Assembly: GCA_001767455.1 (NCBI GenBank)
Contig: MELC01000030.1
Span: forward strand, 110,475 to 160,482
Length of the DNA stretch: 50,008 nt
Direction of reading: 5' to 3'
Source of the DNA: Acidobacteria bacterium RIFCSPLOWO2_12_FULL_66_21
GTDB lineage: Bacteria; Acidobacteriota; Vicinamibacteria; Vicinamibacterales; 2-12-FULL-66-21
The first letter of the stretch is position 1, and each line of letters starts with the position of its first letter. This document shows positions 44,141-50,008 of the stretch, in pieces. The notes beneath the pieces were generated by a model. It searched no databases. It saw nothing but the letters and a program-made list of their open reading frames with translations, and was not told the origin of the DNA. The position numbers and the translations under genes are program-made.

Positions 44141-44396
44141 AGAAATGCGCGGAGCGATAGACAGCCCGCTTCCGGAATAGCCGGAAAGCGTCCCCGCGCT
44201 CCACTTGCTGGGCCAGGTAGCAGATGTCGGTGCAGTTGGGGGAGAAGTTGTACCCGAGCTGGTCTTCGCGGTCCGACACCTCCTCCCACTCTTCCTCGAG
44301 ACCGACGATGGCATTGGCGGCCGCCGCCATCTGATCGGCCGAGGCACCGGGGAACCTCTTCGCGAGCACCGCCAGCACTTTCTCGCGGTCGATCAT
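44139..44396 (-). CDS. Small protein of unknown function under a sigma-54-type promoter
   Basis: 85 aa. ATG at 44396 with GGAGG five bases before. The N-terminal half is helical (DREKVLAVLAKRFPGASADQ, MAAAANAIVGLEEEWEEV); the C-terminal half holds two cysteines (NCTDICYLAQQVERGDAF). I recognise no family. It lies downstream of the radical SAM gene on the same strand but has its own predicted promoter, so it is probably a separate unit. Confidence 0.65.
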   Translation of the reverse strand: MIDREKVLAVLAKRFPGASADQMAAAANAIVGLEEEWEEVSDREDQLGYNFSPNCTDICYLAQQVERGDAFRLFRKRAVYRSAHF

Positions 44397-44435
44397 TGCT
44401 CCTCCGTCAAACATAGGGCACGTGCACCCATCAGA

Positions 44436-44451
44436 GGCAATGGAGGTGCCA
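44436..44451 (-). promoter_or_regulatory. Predicted sigma-54 promoter of the 85-residue protein gene
   Basis: On the minus strand TGGCACCTCCATTGCC matches TGGCAC-N5-TTGCA in every conserved place except the last base. Transcription should start near 44425, giving a 29-base leader that contains GGAGG. Confidence 0.7.
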
Positions 44452-44515
44452 TGGGGCGCAGGGGCGGTCGGAGGCGGGCCGGAGGGGTTTTCTTGGGAAA
44501 AACGGCGACCGTGCG

Positions 44516-45769
44516 CTACGGGCGGAGGGACGCGCCGAATTCGTGAGGGGCGGCGTCGGGAATCCGGCGCGCGCGCGCGCGCAGCCGTGAGCCGAACGCG
44601 GGGCGGGCCGCCACACGCATGGCGCGGCGCCAGAGCTCATACCCGTAGAATCCGGCCGTGCGCGGCGCCAGAAAGGCCGCATCGTCGGGCGTCACGACCA
44701 GGCTGACCTCGATGTTCGGGGCCACGCCGATGGGGATGTGATGCCGCCGGCAGGCGTCGTACATGGCGGCCATGACCTTGCGCATGTCCTCGTAGTCAGG
44801 CGACGCCCAGTCCTCCATCTCGGAGCCGATGGTCGGCCGAAAGATGCAGACGGTGGGAAACGCCCCGATCGACGCGATCCGTTCGATCGCTTCGATCGTG
44901 TTCTCGACTGGCTCCAGACCCGCGATGAGCTCTCCCGACACCGCCCCCTTCCGAAGCCGCGAAGCGCAGTGCTCCATCGCCTGGAAGAACAGCGGCTGCC
45001 CCAGCGTGCGCGCCTTGCCCGGGCAGATTCGCGAGAACCAGTACGAATCGAGCAGCTCGACGCAGAACGAGAAGTGGTCGGCGCCGAGATCGATCAGGCG
45101 GTCGTACCGGGAGAAGTCGCGCTCGGGAGCGAGCTGCACGCCGACGAGCAGGCCGACCTCCTGCTTGACCGCGCGGACGAACGGCTCGGCGAACTCGAGG
45201 CCGTGGCCCCCCTGGAAGCCGCCGTTGAAGTGGACGAAGGTGATGCCCGACTGCTCTTTCGCGGCCCAGCAGGTTTCAACGACGTCCTCGACCGTCTTCT
45301 CCGCGATCTCCGCGCCGCCGACGTTCTGCCCCGTCGTGCAGAAACGGCAGTTCGTCGAGGTCTTCCAGAACTCGCAGACGGGATTGATGTAGATCCCGAG
45401 GTAGGTGCCCTGCAGCACGCCGATGCGCGACATCGGCACGTCGCGCGACGTCAGCCGGTCGTACCACGCGGGACGCTGCGGGACCCGGACGGGATAGCGT
45501 TCGCCGGACCGCTCGTCGACCATCGCGTATTCGCCGGGTCCTCCAGCCAGCACGTAGGGTGAGGTCCGCGCGAACCGCTCCGCCACCGGCGCGTTCATCC
45601 AGAGGTCCGGCTTCAATCGGGACGAGGTGGGGAGGATGAGTTCCAGGCCGGAGCCCAGGCCGGCGCGCGTGCGCGAGATGCCGCGGGCTCCCTCGAGCGA
45701 TACCTCCGGCGGGATGCGCACTCCCCGGCAGAAAAGATCGACCTCGAGCTCACACGGATTCAGCCGCAC
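44516..45769 (-). CDS. Radical SAM protein with CX8CX2C cluster motif, next to hydrogenase maturation genes
   Basis: 417 aa. The start is taken as GTG at 45769, since GGGAGG lies just before it (the longer TTG frame would begin inside that site). The cluster motif is VCEFWKTSTNCRFC: Cys132, Cys141, Cys144, spacing CX8CX2C instead of the usual CX3CX2C. The following TIM-barrel text (FVHFNGGFQGGHGLEFAEPF, ELIAGLEPVENTIEAIERI, IFRPTIGSEMEDW) supports the fold. I know no characterised enzyme that fits. It is the last gene of a minus-strand series with hypF, hypC and a formyltransferase, so work on a hydrogenase cofactor or subunit is likely but unproven. Confidence 0.8.
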   Translation of the reverse strand: MRLNPCELEVDLFCRGVRIPPEVSLEGARGISRTRAGLGSGLELILPTSSRLKPDLWMNAPVAERFARTSPYVLAGGPGEYAMVDERSGERYPVRVPQRPAWYDRLTSRDVPMSRIGVLQGTYLGIYINPVCEFWKTSTNCRFCTTGQNVGGAEIAEKTVEDVVETCWAAKEQSGITFVHFNGGFQGGHGLEFAEPFVRAVKQEVGLLVGVQLAPERDFSRYDRLIDLGADHFSFCVELLDSYWFSRICPGKARTLGQPLFFQAMEHCASRLRKGAVSGELIAGLEPVENTIEAIERIASIGAFPTVCIFRPTIGSEMEDWASPDYEDMRKVMAAMYDACRRHHIPIGVAPNIEVSLVVTPDDAAFLAPRTAGFYGYELWRRAMRVAARPAFGSRLRARARRIPDAAPHEFGASLRP

Positions 45770-45783
45770 GAAACCTCCCAAAA

Positions 45784-45812
45784 CCGGGGCTCGGCCCCGG
45801 ACCCCGGCGCGT
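45784..45812. repeat. Third copy of the CCGGGGC hairpin repeat (inverted)
   Basis: The stem CCGGGGC-TCG-GCCCCGG followed by ACCCCGGCGCG is the reverse-orientation copy of the repeats at 69-100 and 44109-44140. It lies in the 49-base gap between the formyltransferase and radical SAM genes and may weaken read-through. Confidence 0.7.
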
Positions 45813-45818
45813 CCAGCC

Positions 45819-46685
45819 TCACACGCCGACGAGCGGCTCGTCCGGCGTCAGGGTACCGTCCGGCTCGAGGGTCCACCGGCCGAGGGTCGAGATGTTGAGC
45901 GGCCGCTTCGGATCCTCAATGGCCCGCGACACGAGCTCCACCGTCCGCGTCAGCATCGGTCCCCAGGCCTCACGCAGCATCCATTCGCGTTGGGCCCACG
46001 CGGCCGCGCGCAGCACGTCGCCGGCATTGCGGTCGCGCGCCCACTCGGCCACCGGCGGCACGGGGAACGGCCAGGACCGGAGCATCACCGGACCGTTGTC
46101 CACCTGTTCGGTCACCATGTGCGTCGTCGCGCGCGTCTCGCACTCGCCGGCGAGCAGCGCATCCCGCACCGCGCTCAACCCGACGTATTTCGGGGCGCCG
46201 TCGCCGTCACGCACCGTCAGGTCGGCGTGATGGATGTTCAGCACGCGGCCGTCGAACGCGTCGAGGATGGGCGCCGTCAGGACGAGCAGGTAATCGTCGA
46301 GCAGGATCACGTCCGGGTTGAACGGCTTCAGCAGCTCCAGCGTGATCCGATCGTAATCCGGCCGGGCCTCGAGATCGCTCACGGCGGTGCCCCGGCTGAG
46401 GGAGTAGCGGCGAATCGAGTGGGGCAGGCACGGGACGCCCCTCCGCTCGACGCGGACCTCTTCCGCGAACGTGTCGCTCGAGGTGACGCAGCAGACCACT
46501 TCGTAGTCGGCCCCCCGATGCGGATCGCGGTTCAGCAGCTGGACCAGGCCGGGCGCGCGGTGCGAGCAGAGCACCGCGACCTTGACGGGGCGTCCGAGCT
46601 TCCGGCCCTTCGACTCCCTTCGGTCGCCCGGGACGGGGCCGCCATATGCCGGCCGGCCGGTAGTGGCGCGTGGGTCGCGTGTCAT
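45819..46685 (-). CDS. Formyltransferase-family protein in a hydrogenase maturation cluster (HypX N-domain / PurN-like)
   Basis: 288 aa. The ATG overlaps the hypC stop (ATGA). After a basic 33-residue extension the Rossmann-like formyltransferase fold begins at VKVAVLCSHRAPG. The three catalytic residues of glycinamide ribonucleotide formyltransferase are kept: Asn150 and His152 (RVLNIHHADLT) and Asp196 (THMVTEQVDNGPVM). In aerobic hydrogenase producers HypX uses formyl-tetrahydrofolate to make the CO ligand; its N-terminal half is of this fold, but the second, enoyl-CoA-hydratase-like half is absent here. The N-terminal extension coincides with a repeat-like sequence (CCCTTCGACTCCCTTCGGTC), so the true start could be further in. 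Confidence 0.75.
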   Translation of the reverse strand: MTRDPRATTGRPAYGGPVPGDRRESKGRKLGRPVKVAVLCSHRAPGLVQLLNRDPHRGADYEVVCCVTSSDTFAEEVRVERRGVPCLPHSIRRYSLSRGTAVSDLEARPDYDRITLELLKPFNPDVILLDDYLLVLTAPILDAFDGRVLNIHHADLTVRDGDGAPKYVGLSAVRDALLAGECETRATTHMVTEQVDNGPVMLRSWPFPVPPVAEWARDRNAGDVLRAAAWAQREWMLREAWGPMLTRTVELVSRAIEDPKRPLNISTLGRWTLEPDGTLTPDEPLVGV

Positions 46686-46969
46686 GGCTCTGATGCAGTT
46701 CCCGCTGTGATCGCCGCGGAAAGATCCTCGTCATCGCCGTCGCTGGCGGCGCGCAGCCACTCCTCGTACGACGCGAGTGTCTCGGCGATGTCGCGTTCAG
46801 GGATTCGTTGTATCGCGTAGCCGACGTGGTGCAGCACGTAGTCGCCCGGCGCGACCGGCTGCCCCACGAGTGCAAGCCGCACGATACGCCGCACGCCGAA
46901 AAAGTCAACTGTGGCGACGAGACCGTCCGGCGCCACGTCGATGATCCGTCCCGGCACGCCCGATGACAT
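46682..46969 (-). CDS. hypC: HypC/HupF-family hydrogenase maturation chaperone lacking Cys2
   Basis: 95 aa. The ATG at 46969 has GAGGAGA at ideal spacing, and the N-terminus reads MSSGVPGRIIDVAPDG. The body is a clear HypC OB-fold (VDFFGVRRIVRLALVGQPVA, GDYVLHHVGYAIQRIPE). In known HypC, HybG and HupF the protein starts MC, and Cys2 is needed for binding HypD and carrying the Fe(CN)2CO unit to the large subunit; here it is Ser-Ser. A longer in-frame start upstream would not place a Cys next to the GVPG loop. It lies 41 bases after hypF and overlaps the next gene. Confidence 0.88.
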   Translation of the reverse strand: MSSGVPGRIIDVAPDGLVATVDFFGVRRIVRLALVGQPVAPGDYVLHHVGYAIQRIPERDIAETLASYEEWLRAASDGDDEDLSAAITAGTASEP

Positions 46970-47010
46970 CCGGTCTCTCCTCGCGGCACCGCCGGTCGAC
47001 GGTGGCATCG

Positions 47011-49098
47011 TCAGCTCGCCCTCACGATCGCATCGGCGACGACCGCCTGGCCAAGGGCGATGCCGCCATCGCCGGGCGGCACCGTGGCATGCAGGAGCAT
47101 GGTGAACTCCGGCACGAGCTCGTGCACGATGCCTTCGACGAGCCGCGTGTGCTGGAAGCACCCCCCGCTCAGCGCGACGGGCAGACGGCCGTGAATGCAC
47201 GCGACGCCGCGGACGAGATCGGCGGTCGCCGCGGCCAGCGTGTTGTGGAACCGCGCGGACACGCGCGGGGGGGATTCTCCTCCGATCAGCTCGAACACGC
47301 CGTCGCGGACGGCGGGACGCAGGTCGACCTGCCACGGCTGGACGCTCCGGCAGATGCCGTAGCGGTAGCGCCCGCGCTCGTCGTCGGCCGCGGCCGCGTT
47401 CCACTCGAGCGCGAGCTGCGCTTCGTAGCTCGCCAGGTGCCGGCCGAGGCCGAGCGCCCCCATCGCATCGAAGTAGCGCCCCGCGGCGTGCGCGGGAGGC
47501 GCGTGATGCTCCGACGCGATCGATTCGCGCACGTCCGCGATGGCCTCGGCACTGACGTTCCGGAACACGGCAAGCGAGTCGAGCGGCGCGTCGCCCCCGA
47601 ACGCATCGTCCACCACCGCGAGCGCCGTGCGCCATGGCTGGCGGATGGCGAGCTCGCCCCCCGCGAGACGGATCGGCCTGAGCGTGGCCATGCGCTCGAA
47701 AGACGTGTAGCTGGCCACCAGCACTTCACCGCCCCAGTACGTGCCGTCCGTCCCGAGGCCGCCTCCGTCGTACGCGACGCCGATGACGGGCCCCTCGACG
47801 CCGTGCTCCGCCATGACGCTGGCGATATGGGCGTGGTGGTGCTGCACGCCGATGGTCGCGGCGGCCGCACGGGAGAGGGCGTAGCCCGTCGCCAGATACT
47901 CCGGATTCAGATCGTGCGCGACGATCTCCGGCTCGAATCCGAGGAACCGTTCCAGCCGGTCGATCGTTTCGCGATACGACGTGAACGTGTCGAGGTCGTC
48001 CAGGTTGCCCATGTGCGGGCCCAGGCAGGCGTCGGAGCCGCGCGCCAGGCAGAAGGCGTTGGCGACCACCGCGCCGCATGCGAGCACGGGACGCTCGACG
48101 GCGCGCTTGAGCGTCACGGGCCGCGGCGCATATCCGCGCGAGCGCCGCAGCACCACGGGCGCGCCGGCGACGACGCGCGCGATCGAGTCGTCGCAGCGCG
48201 TGACGATCTCGCGGTTGTGCAGGATGAGCACGTCGGCAATGCCGCCCAGCCGGGTGAGCGCTTCTTCGTTCGTGTACGCCATCGGCTCGTCGGAACGGTT
48301 GCCGGACGTCATCACGAGCGGACGGCCGACGCGGTCGAGCAGCAGATGATGCAGCGCGGAGTACGGGACGAAGAGGCCGAGCAGCGGATTGTGCGGAGCG
48401 ATGGCGACGGCGACGGGCGACGGCTCACGCCGGCGCGCTATCACCACGGGACGTTCCGGCGACAGGAGCAGCCGCTCTTCCTCGGGCCCGATGAACGCGA
48501 GCCGCTTCGCCTGCGCCACGTCCGACACCATCATCGCGAACGGCTTCTCGTCGTGGTGCTTGCGCGCGCGCAGCTCCTGCACGTTCGTCTCCGACGTGGC
48601 ATCGCAGGCCAGGTGGAACCCGCCGATGCCCTTCAGCGCGACAATGCCGCCTCTGAGCAGCGCGCGCGCGGCCTCCTCCACCGGATCGTCGGTTTCGATG
48701 CGCGTGCCATTCGGCGCGACGGCGAACAGCGACGGGCCGCACTGCGGGCACGCCGCAAGCGCGTGGAACCGGCGGCCGCCCGGCGTGTCGAATTCGCGCT
48801 GGCACTCGGCGCACATGCGGAACGCGGCCATCGTCGTCCGGGCGCGGTCGTAGGGGGCGGCGGTCGCAATCGTGAACCGCGGGCCGCACTGCGCACAGTT
48901 GGTGAAGCAGTAGTGGTAGCGGCGATTCGACGGATCCCGCAGCTCCGACAGGCACGTGGGACAGATCGGCAGGTCCGGTGGCATCGACCGGAGTCCAGGC
49001 GGGTCGGCCCGTTGCGCGCTCGCGAGCCGCGCCGGCGCCTGGGCCGGAAAGTGCGCGAGCCGCACGCCTCCCGGATGGTCGAAGTTGAAGATGCGCAT
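47011..49098 (-). CDS. hypF: HypF-like carbamoyltransferase lacking the acylphosphatase domain
   Basis: 695 aa from ATG 49098, where a sigma-54-type promoter 35 bases upstream supports the start. Zinc-finger pairs are at Cys46/Cys49/Cys68/Cys71 and Cys96/Cys99/Cys117/Cys120 (ICPTCLSELRDP, CFTNCAQCGPRFTI, MCAECQREF, ACPQCGPSL). The YrdC-like domain follows (about 138-330: GGIVALKGIGGFHLACDATS), then the Kae1/TobZ-like domain with VQHHHAHIASVMAEHG and GVAYDGGGLGTDGTYWGGE. The first 40 residues do not resemble the usual 90-residue acylphosphatase domain, and no QGVGFRP motif is seen in any frame upstream. HypF makes the cyanide precursor by moving a carbamoyl group to HypE. Confidence 0.9.
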   Translation of the reverse strand: MRIFNFDHPGGVRLAHFPAQAPARLASAQRADPPGLRSMPPDLPICPTCLSELRDPSNRRYHYCFTNCAQCGPRFTIATAAPYDRARTTMAAFRMCAECQREFDTPGGRRFHALAACPQCGPSLFAVAPNGTRIETDDPVEEAARALLRGGIVALKGIGGFHLACDATSETNVQELRARKHHDEKPFAMMVSDVAQAKRLAFIGPEEERLLLSPERPVVIARRREPSPVAVAIAPHNPLLGLFVPYSALHHLLLDRVGRPLVMTSGNRSDEPMAYTNEEALTRLGGIADVLILHNREIVTRCDDSIARVVAGAPVVLRRSRGYAPRPVTLKRAVERPVLACGAVVANAFCLARGSDACLGPHMGNLDDLDTFTSYRETIDRLERFLGFEPEIVAHDLNPEYLATGYALSRAAAATIGVQHHHAHIASVMAEHGVEGPVIGVAYDGGGLGTDGTYWGGEVLVASYTSFERMATLRPIRLAGGELAIRQPWRTALAVVDDAFGGDAPLDSLAVFRNVSAEAIADVRESIASEHHAPPAHAAGRYFDAMGALGLGRHLASYEAQLALEWNAAAADDERGRYRYGICRSVQPWQVDLRPAVRDGVFELIGGESPPRVSARFHNTLAAATADLVRGVACIHGRLPVALSGGCFQHTRLVEGIVHELVPEFTMLLHATVPPGDGGIALGQAVVADAIVRAS

Positions 49099-49132
49099 GC
49101 CGTCAGATTTCCAAAGGAACGCGGATGAAGAT

Positions 49133-49148
49133 GGCAAGGGCAATGCCA
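49133..49148 (-). promoter_or_regulatory. Predicted sigma-54 promoter of hypF
   Basis: On the minus strand TGGCATTGCCCTTGCC has GGCA and TTGC with the exact GG-N10-GC spacing. The expected start near 49122 leaves a 24-base leader before ATG 49098. Confidence 0.55.
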
Positions 49149-49289
49149 CCCCGCGGGGTGGTAAGTCCGTGCGCAAATCCTTGATTTGCGCGATTCCTGG
49201 CGTATTTCCGTCGGGTTTCCGGCAACGTGCGCAGCCATCCGGCACGCAATAGTCCGCGTCCGGAGGGGAATATCCCCCGGACCGCTCCG

Positions 49290-49841
49290 TCACACCGTCG
49301 TCCCCGCCGGCGTTCGCTTGTCGGACCCGCGCTGCCACCACGTCTCGGGAGTTCGCGGAACCAATCGCGCCGACGGCGCCGCGCCCTGCCGCTCGAGCTC
49401 GGCGACGACCAGGCCGATCGCAGGCGCTACCGCCTCGCGAAGGGCCGGTCCGAGTTGCACGCCGGTCGCTTCCCATTCGGGGACGACCCCGATCAGCAGC
49501 ACGTGCGACGGCCCCTCTCCCGCGCGTGAGACGCGGAGGAGCGCGGCGCGGATGCCCGGGTCGTGCGGGCACAGGAGCGGCTCGCTCGACTGCGCCACGA
49601 TCTCCCCGAGGTCGTAGGTGTGAATGTCGCCGGGCGTGCCCGCCTTCGTCAGCGTGTCGATGAGGATGACGACGTCGGCGCCAATCAGGTACGGCGCGAG
49701 ATCCAGGCCCGGGCGCCCCGCGTCGATGATCTGCACGTTTTCCGGCATGTCGTAGAACGCGTCGATGACGCGGACGACATACGGTCCAAAGCCATCGTCG
49801 CTCATCAACACGTTGCCGAGTCCGAGCACGCGGATGTTCAT
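49290..49841 (-). CDS. NiFe-hydrogenase maturation protease, HyaD/HybD family
   Basis: 183 aa. The ATG at 49841 begins the conserved glycine-rich N-terminus MNIRVLGLGNVLMSDDGFGP, where Asp16 takes the place of the nickel-binding Glu16 of HybD. The other ligands are expected in VQIIDAGRPGLDLAP (Asp) and LLCPHDPGIR (His). These proteases trim the C-terminus of the large subunit after nickel insertion. The ribosome-binding region is occupied by an 80-bp tandem repeat that reaches the start codon; no Shine-Dalgarno is visible. hypF lies 191 bases downstream. The hydrogenase large subunit it serves is not in the window. Confidence 0.88.
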   Translation of the reverse strand: MNIRVLGLGNVLMSDDGFGPYVVRVIDAFYDMPENVQIIDAGRPGLDLAPYLIGADVVILIDTLTKAGTPGDIHTYDLGEIVAQSSEPLLCPHDPGIRAALLRVSRAGEGPSHVLLIGVVPEWEATGVQLGPALREAVAPAIGLVVAELERQGAAPSARLVPRTPETWWQRGSDKRTPAGTTV

Positions 49842-50008
49842 TGTTTGACTGGCGGGGACCCCTGCACCCCGCCAAGCTCGTCGCTCGCGGGGGCCCCTCG
49901 CCCCGCTCCGCTCCTCGCGATTGTTTGACTGGCGGGGACCCCTGCACCCCGCCAAGCTCGTCGCTCGCGGGGGGCCCTCGCCCCGCTCCGCTCCTCGCGA
50001 TTGTTTGA
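49840..50008. repeat. 80-bp tandem repeat touching the protease start codon
   Basis: Units start at 49840, 49920 and 50000 (each ATTGTTTGACTGGCGGGGAC ...) and are almost identical; the third is cut by the window edge. The internal text GCTCGCGGGGGCCCCTCGCC and CCCGCTCCGCTCC recurs in inverted form at 32.9 kb. The first unit overlaps the first bases of the protease ATG. Confidence 0.92.

Noticed and set aside
45819-46685. Calling the formyltransferase-like protein PurN or methionyl-tRNA formyltransferase
   Set aside because: It lacks the usual HPSLLP loop (NIHHADLT here), and its neighbours are hydrogenase maturation genes rather than purine or def/fmt genes.
49099-49947. N-terminal extension of HypF to 49947 that might hold the acylphosphatase domain
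   Set aside because: The extension reads the protease gene out of frame and is Arg/Pro-rich with no QGVGFRP motif.
1-50008. tRNA or rRNA genes
   Set aside because: I saw no rRNA-like conserved text and no convincing cloverleaf with a T-arm GTTCGAATC-type motif in the gaps; a tRNA scan would settle it.

Overview
The window is GC-rich chromosomal DNA that I read as Acidobacteriota, most likely Vicinamibacteria. The grounds are an ADOP-type MacB/FtsX permease, a serine/threonine kinase fused to a TolB-like propeller, an ECF sigma factor overlapping a kinase-TPR gene, and abundant short intergenic repeats. This assignment is inference; there is no rRNA, and I recognised no tRNA, CRISPR array, transposase or phage gene.

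Layout. 0.1-4.5 kb: a baeRF/Vms1-like protein, an ADOP permease and a VTT/DedA-like membrane protein. 4.6-9.3 kb: a nine-haem cytochrome c and a cytochrome b (module A), then a NarX-like histidine kinase and a NarL-like regulator. 9.3-15.1 kb: a small membrane protein, a DUF885-like metallopeptidase, a quinone oxidoreductase, a secreted propeller/PKD protein and a frameshifted secreted protein. 15.4-25 kb: an ECF/kinase pair, a type IIA topoisomerase B subunit, a DsbD-N-like protein, a DinB protein and a kinase-TolB receptor. 25-33 kb: sucB, sucA, an M48 protease and the topoisomerase A subunit. 33-39.2 kb: a broken phzF, a GH127 enzyme with an added Lcl-like domain, and a tight operon DUF2520-panB-panC-coaX (pantothenate to phosphopantothenate). 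39.2-43.7 kb (minus strand): a small HemA-C-like protein, a monohaem cytochrome c, an eleven-haem cytochrome c, a cytochrome b (module B, paralogous to A) and a NapC-like cytochrome. 43.8-50 kb: two small unknown proteins, then a NiFe-hydrogenase maturation group: protease, HypF, HypC, a formyltransferase-like protein and a radical SAM protein.

The main result is in the last 10 kb plus module A. Five sites match the sigma-54 (-24/-12) consensus with exact GG-N10-GC spacing. They precede module A, the module B operon, both small unknown genes and hypF. This predicts one RpoN-controlled programme joining multihaem electron transfer to hydrogenase maturation. The maturation set is unusual: HypF has no N-terminal acylphosphatase domain, HypC has Ser-Ser where the essential Cys2 should be, and a stand-alone formyltransferase-like protein sits beside a radical SAM protein with a CX8CX2C motif. 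No hydrogenase structural gene and no hypA, hypB, hypD or hypE is inside the window.

The second theme is repeats. GCTGGRA-type heptamers, a six-copy 44-bp array, a roughly 240-bp nested palindrome, an 80-bp tandem repeat touching a start codon and a dispersed GC-rich hairpin family fill most gaps. Some run into coding sequence and supply C-terminal tails or in-frame insertions.
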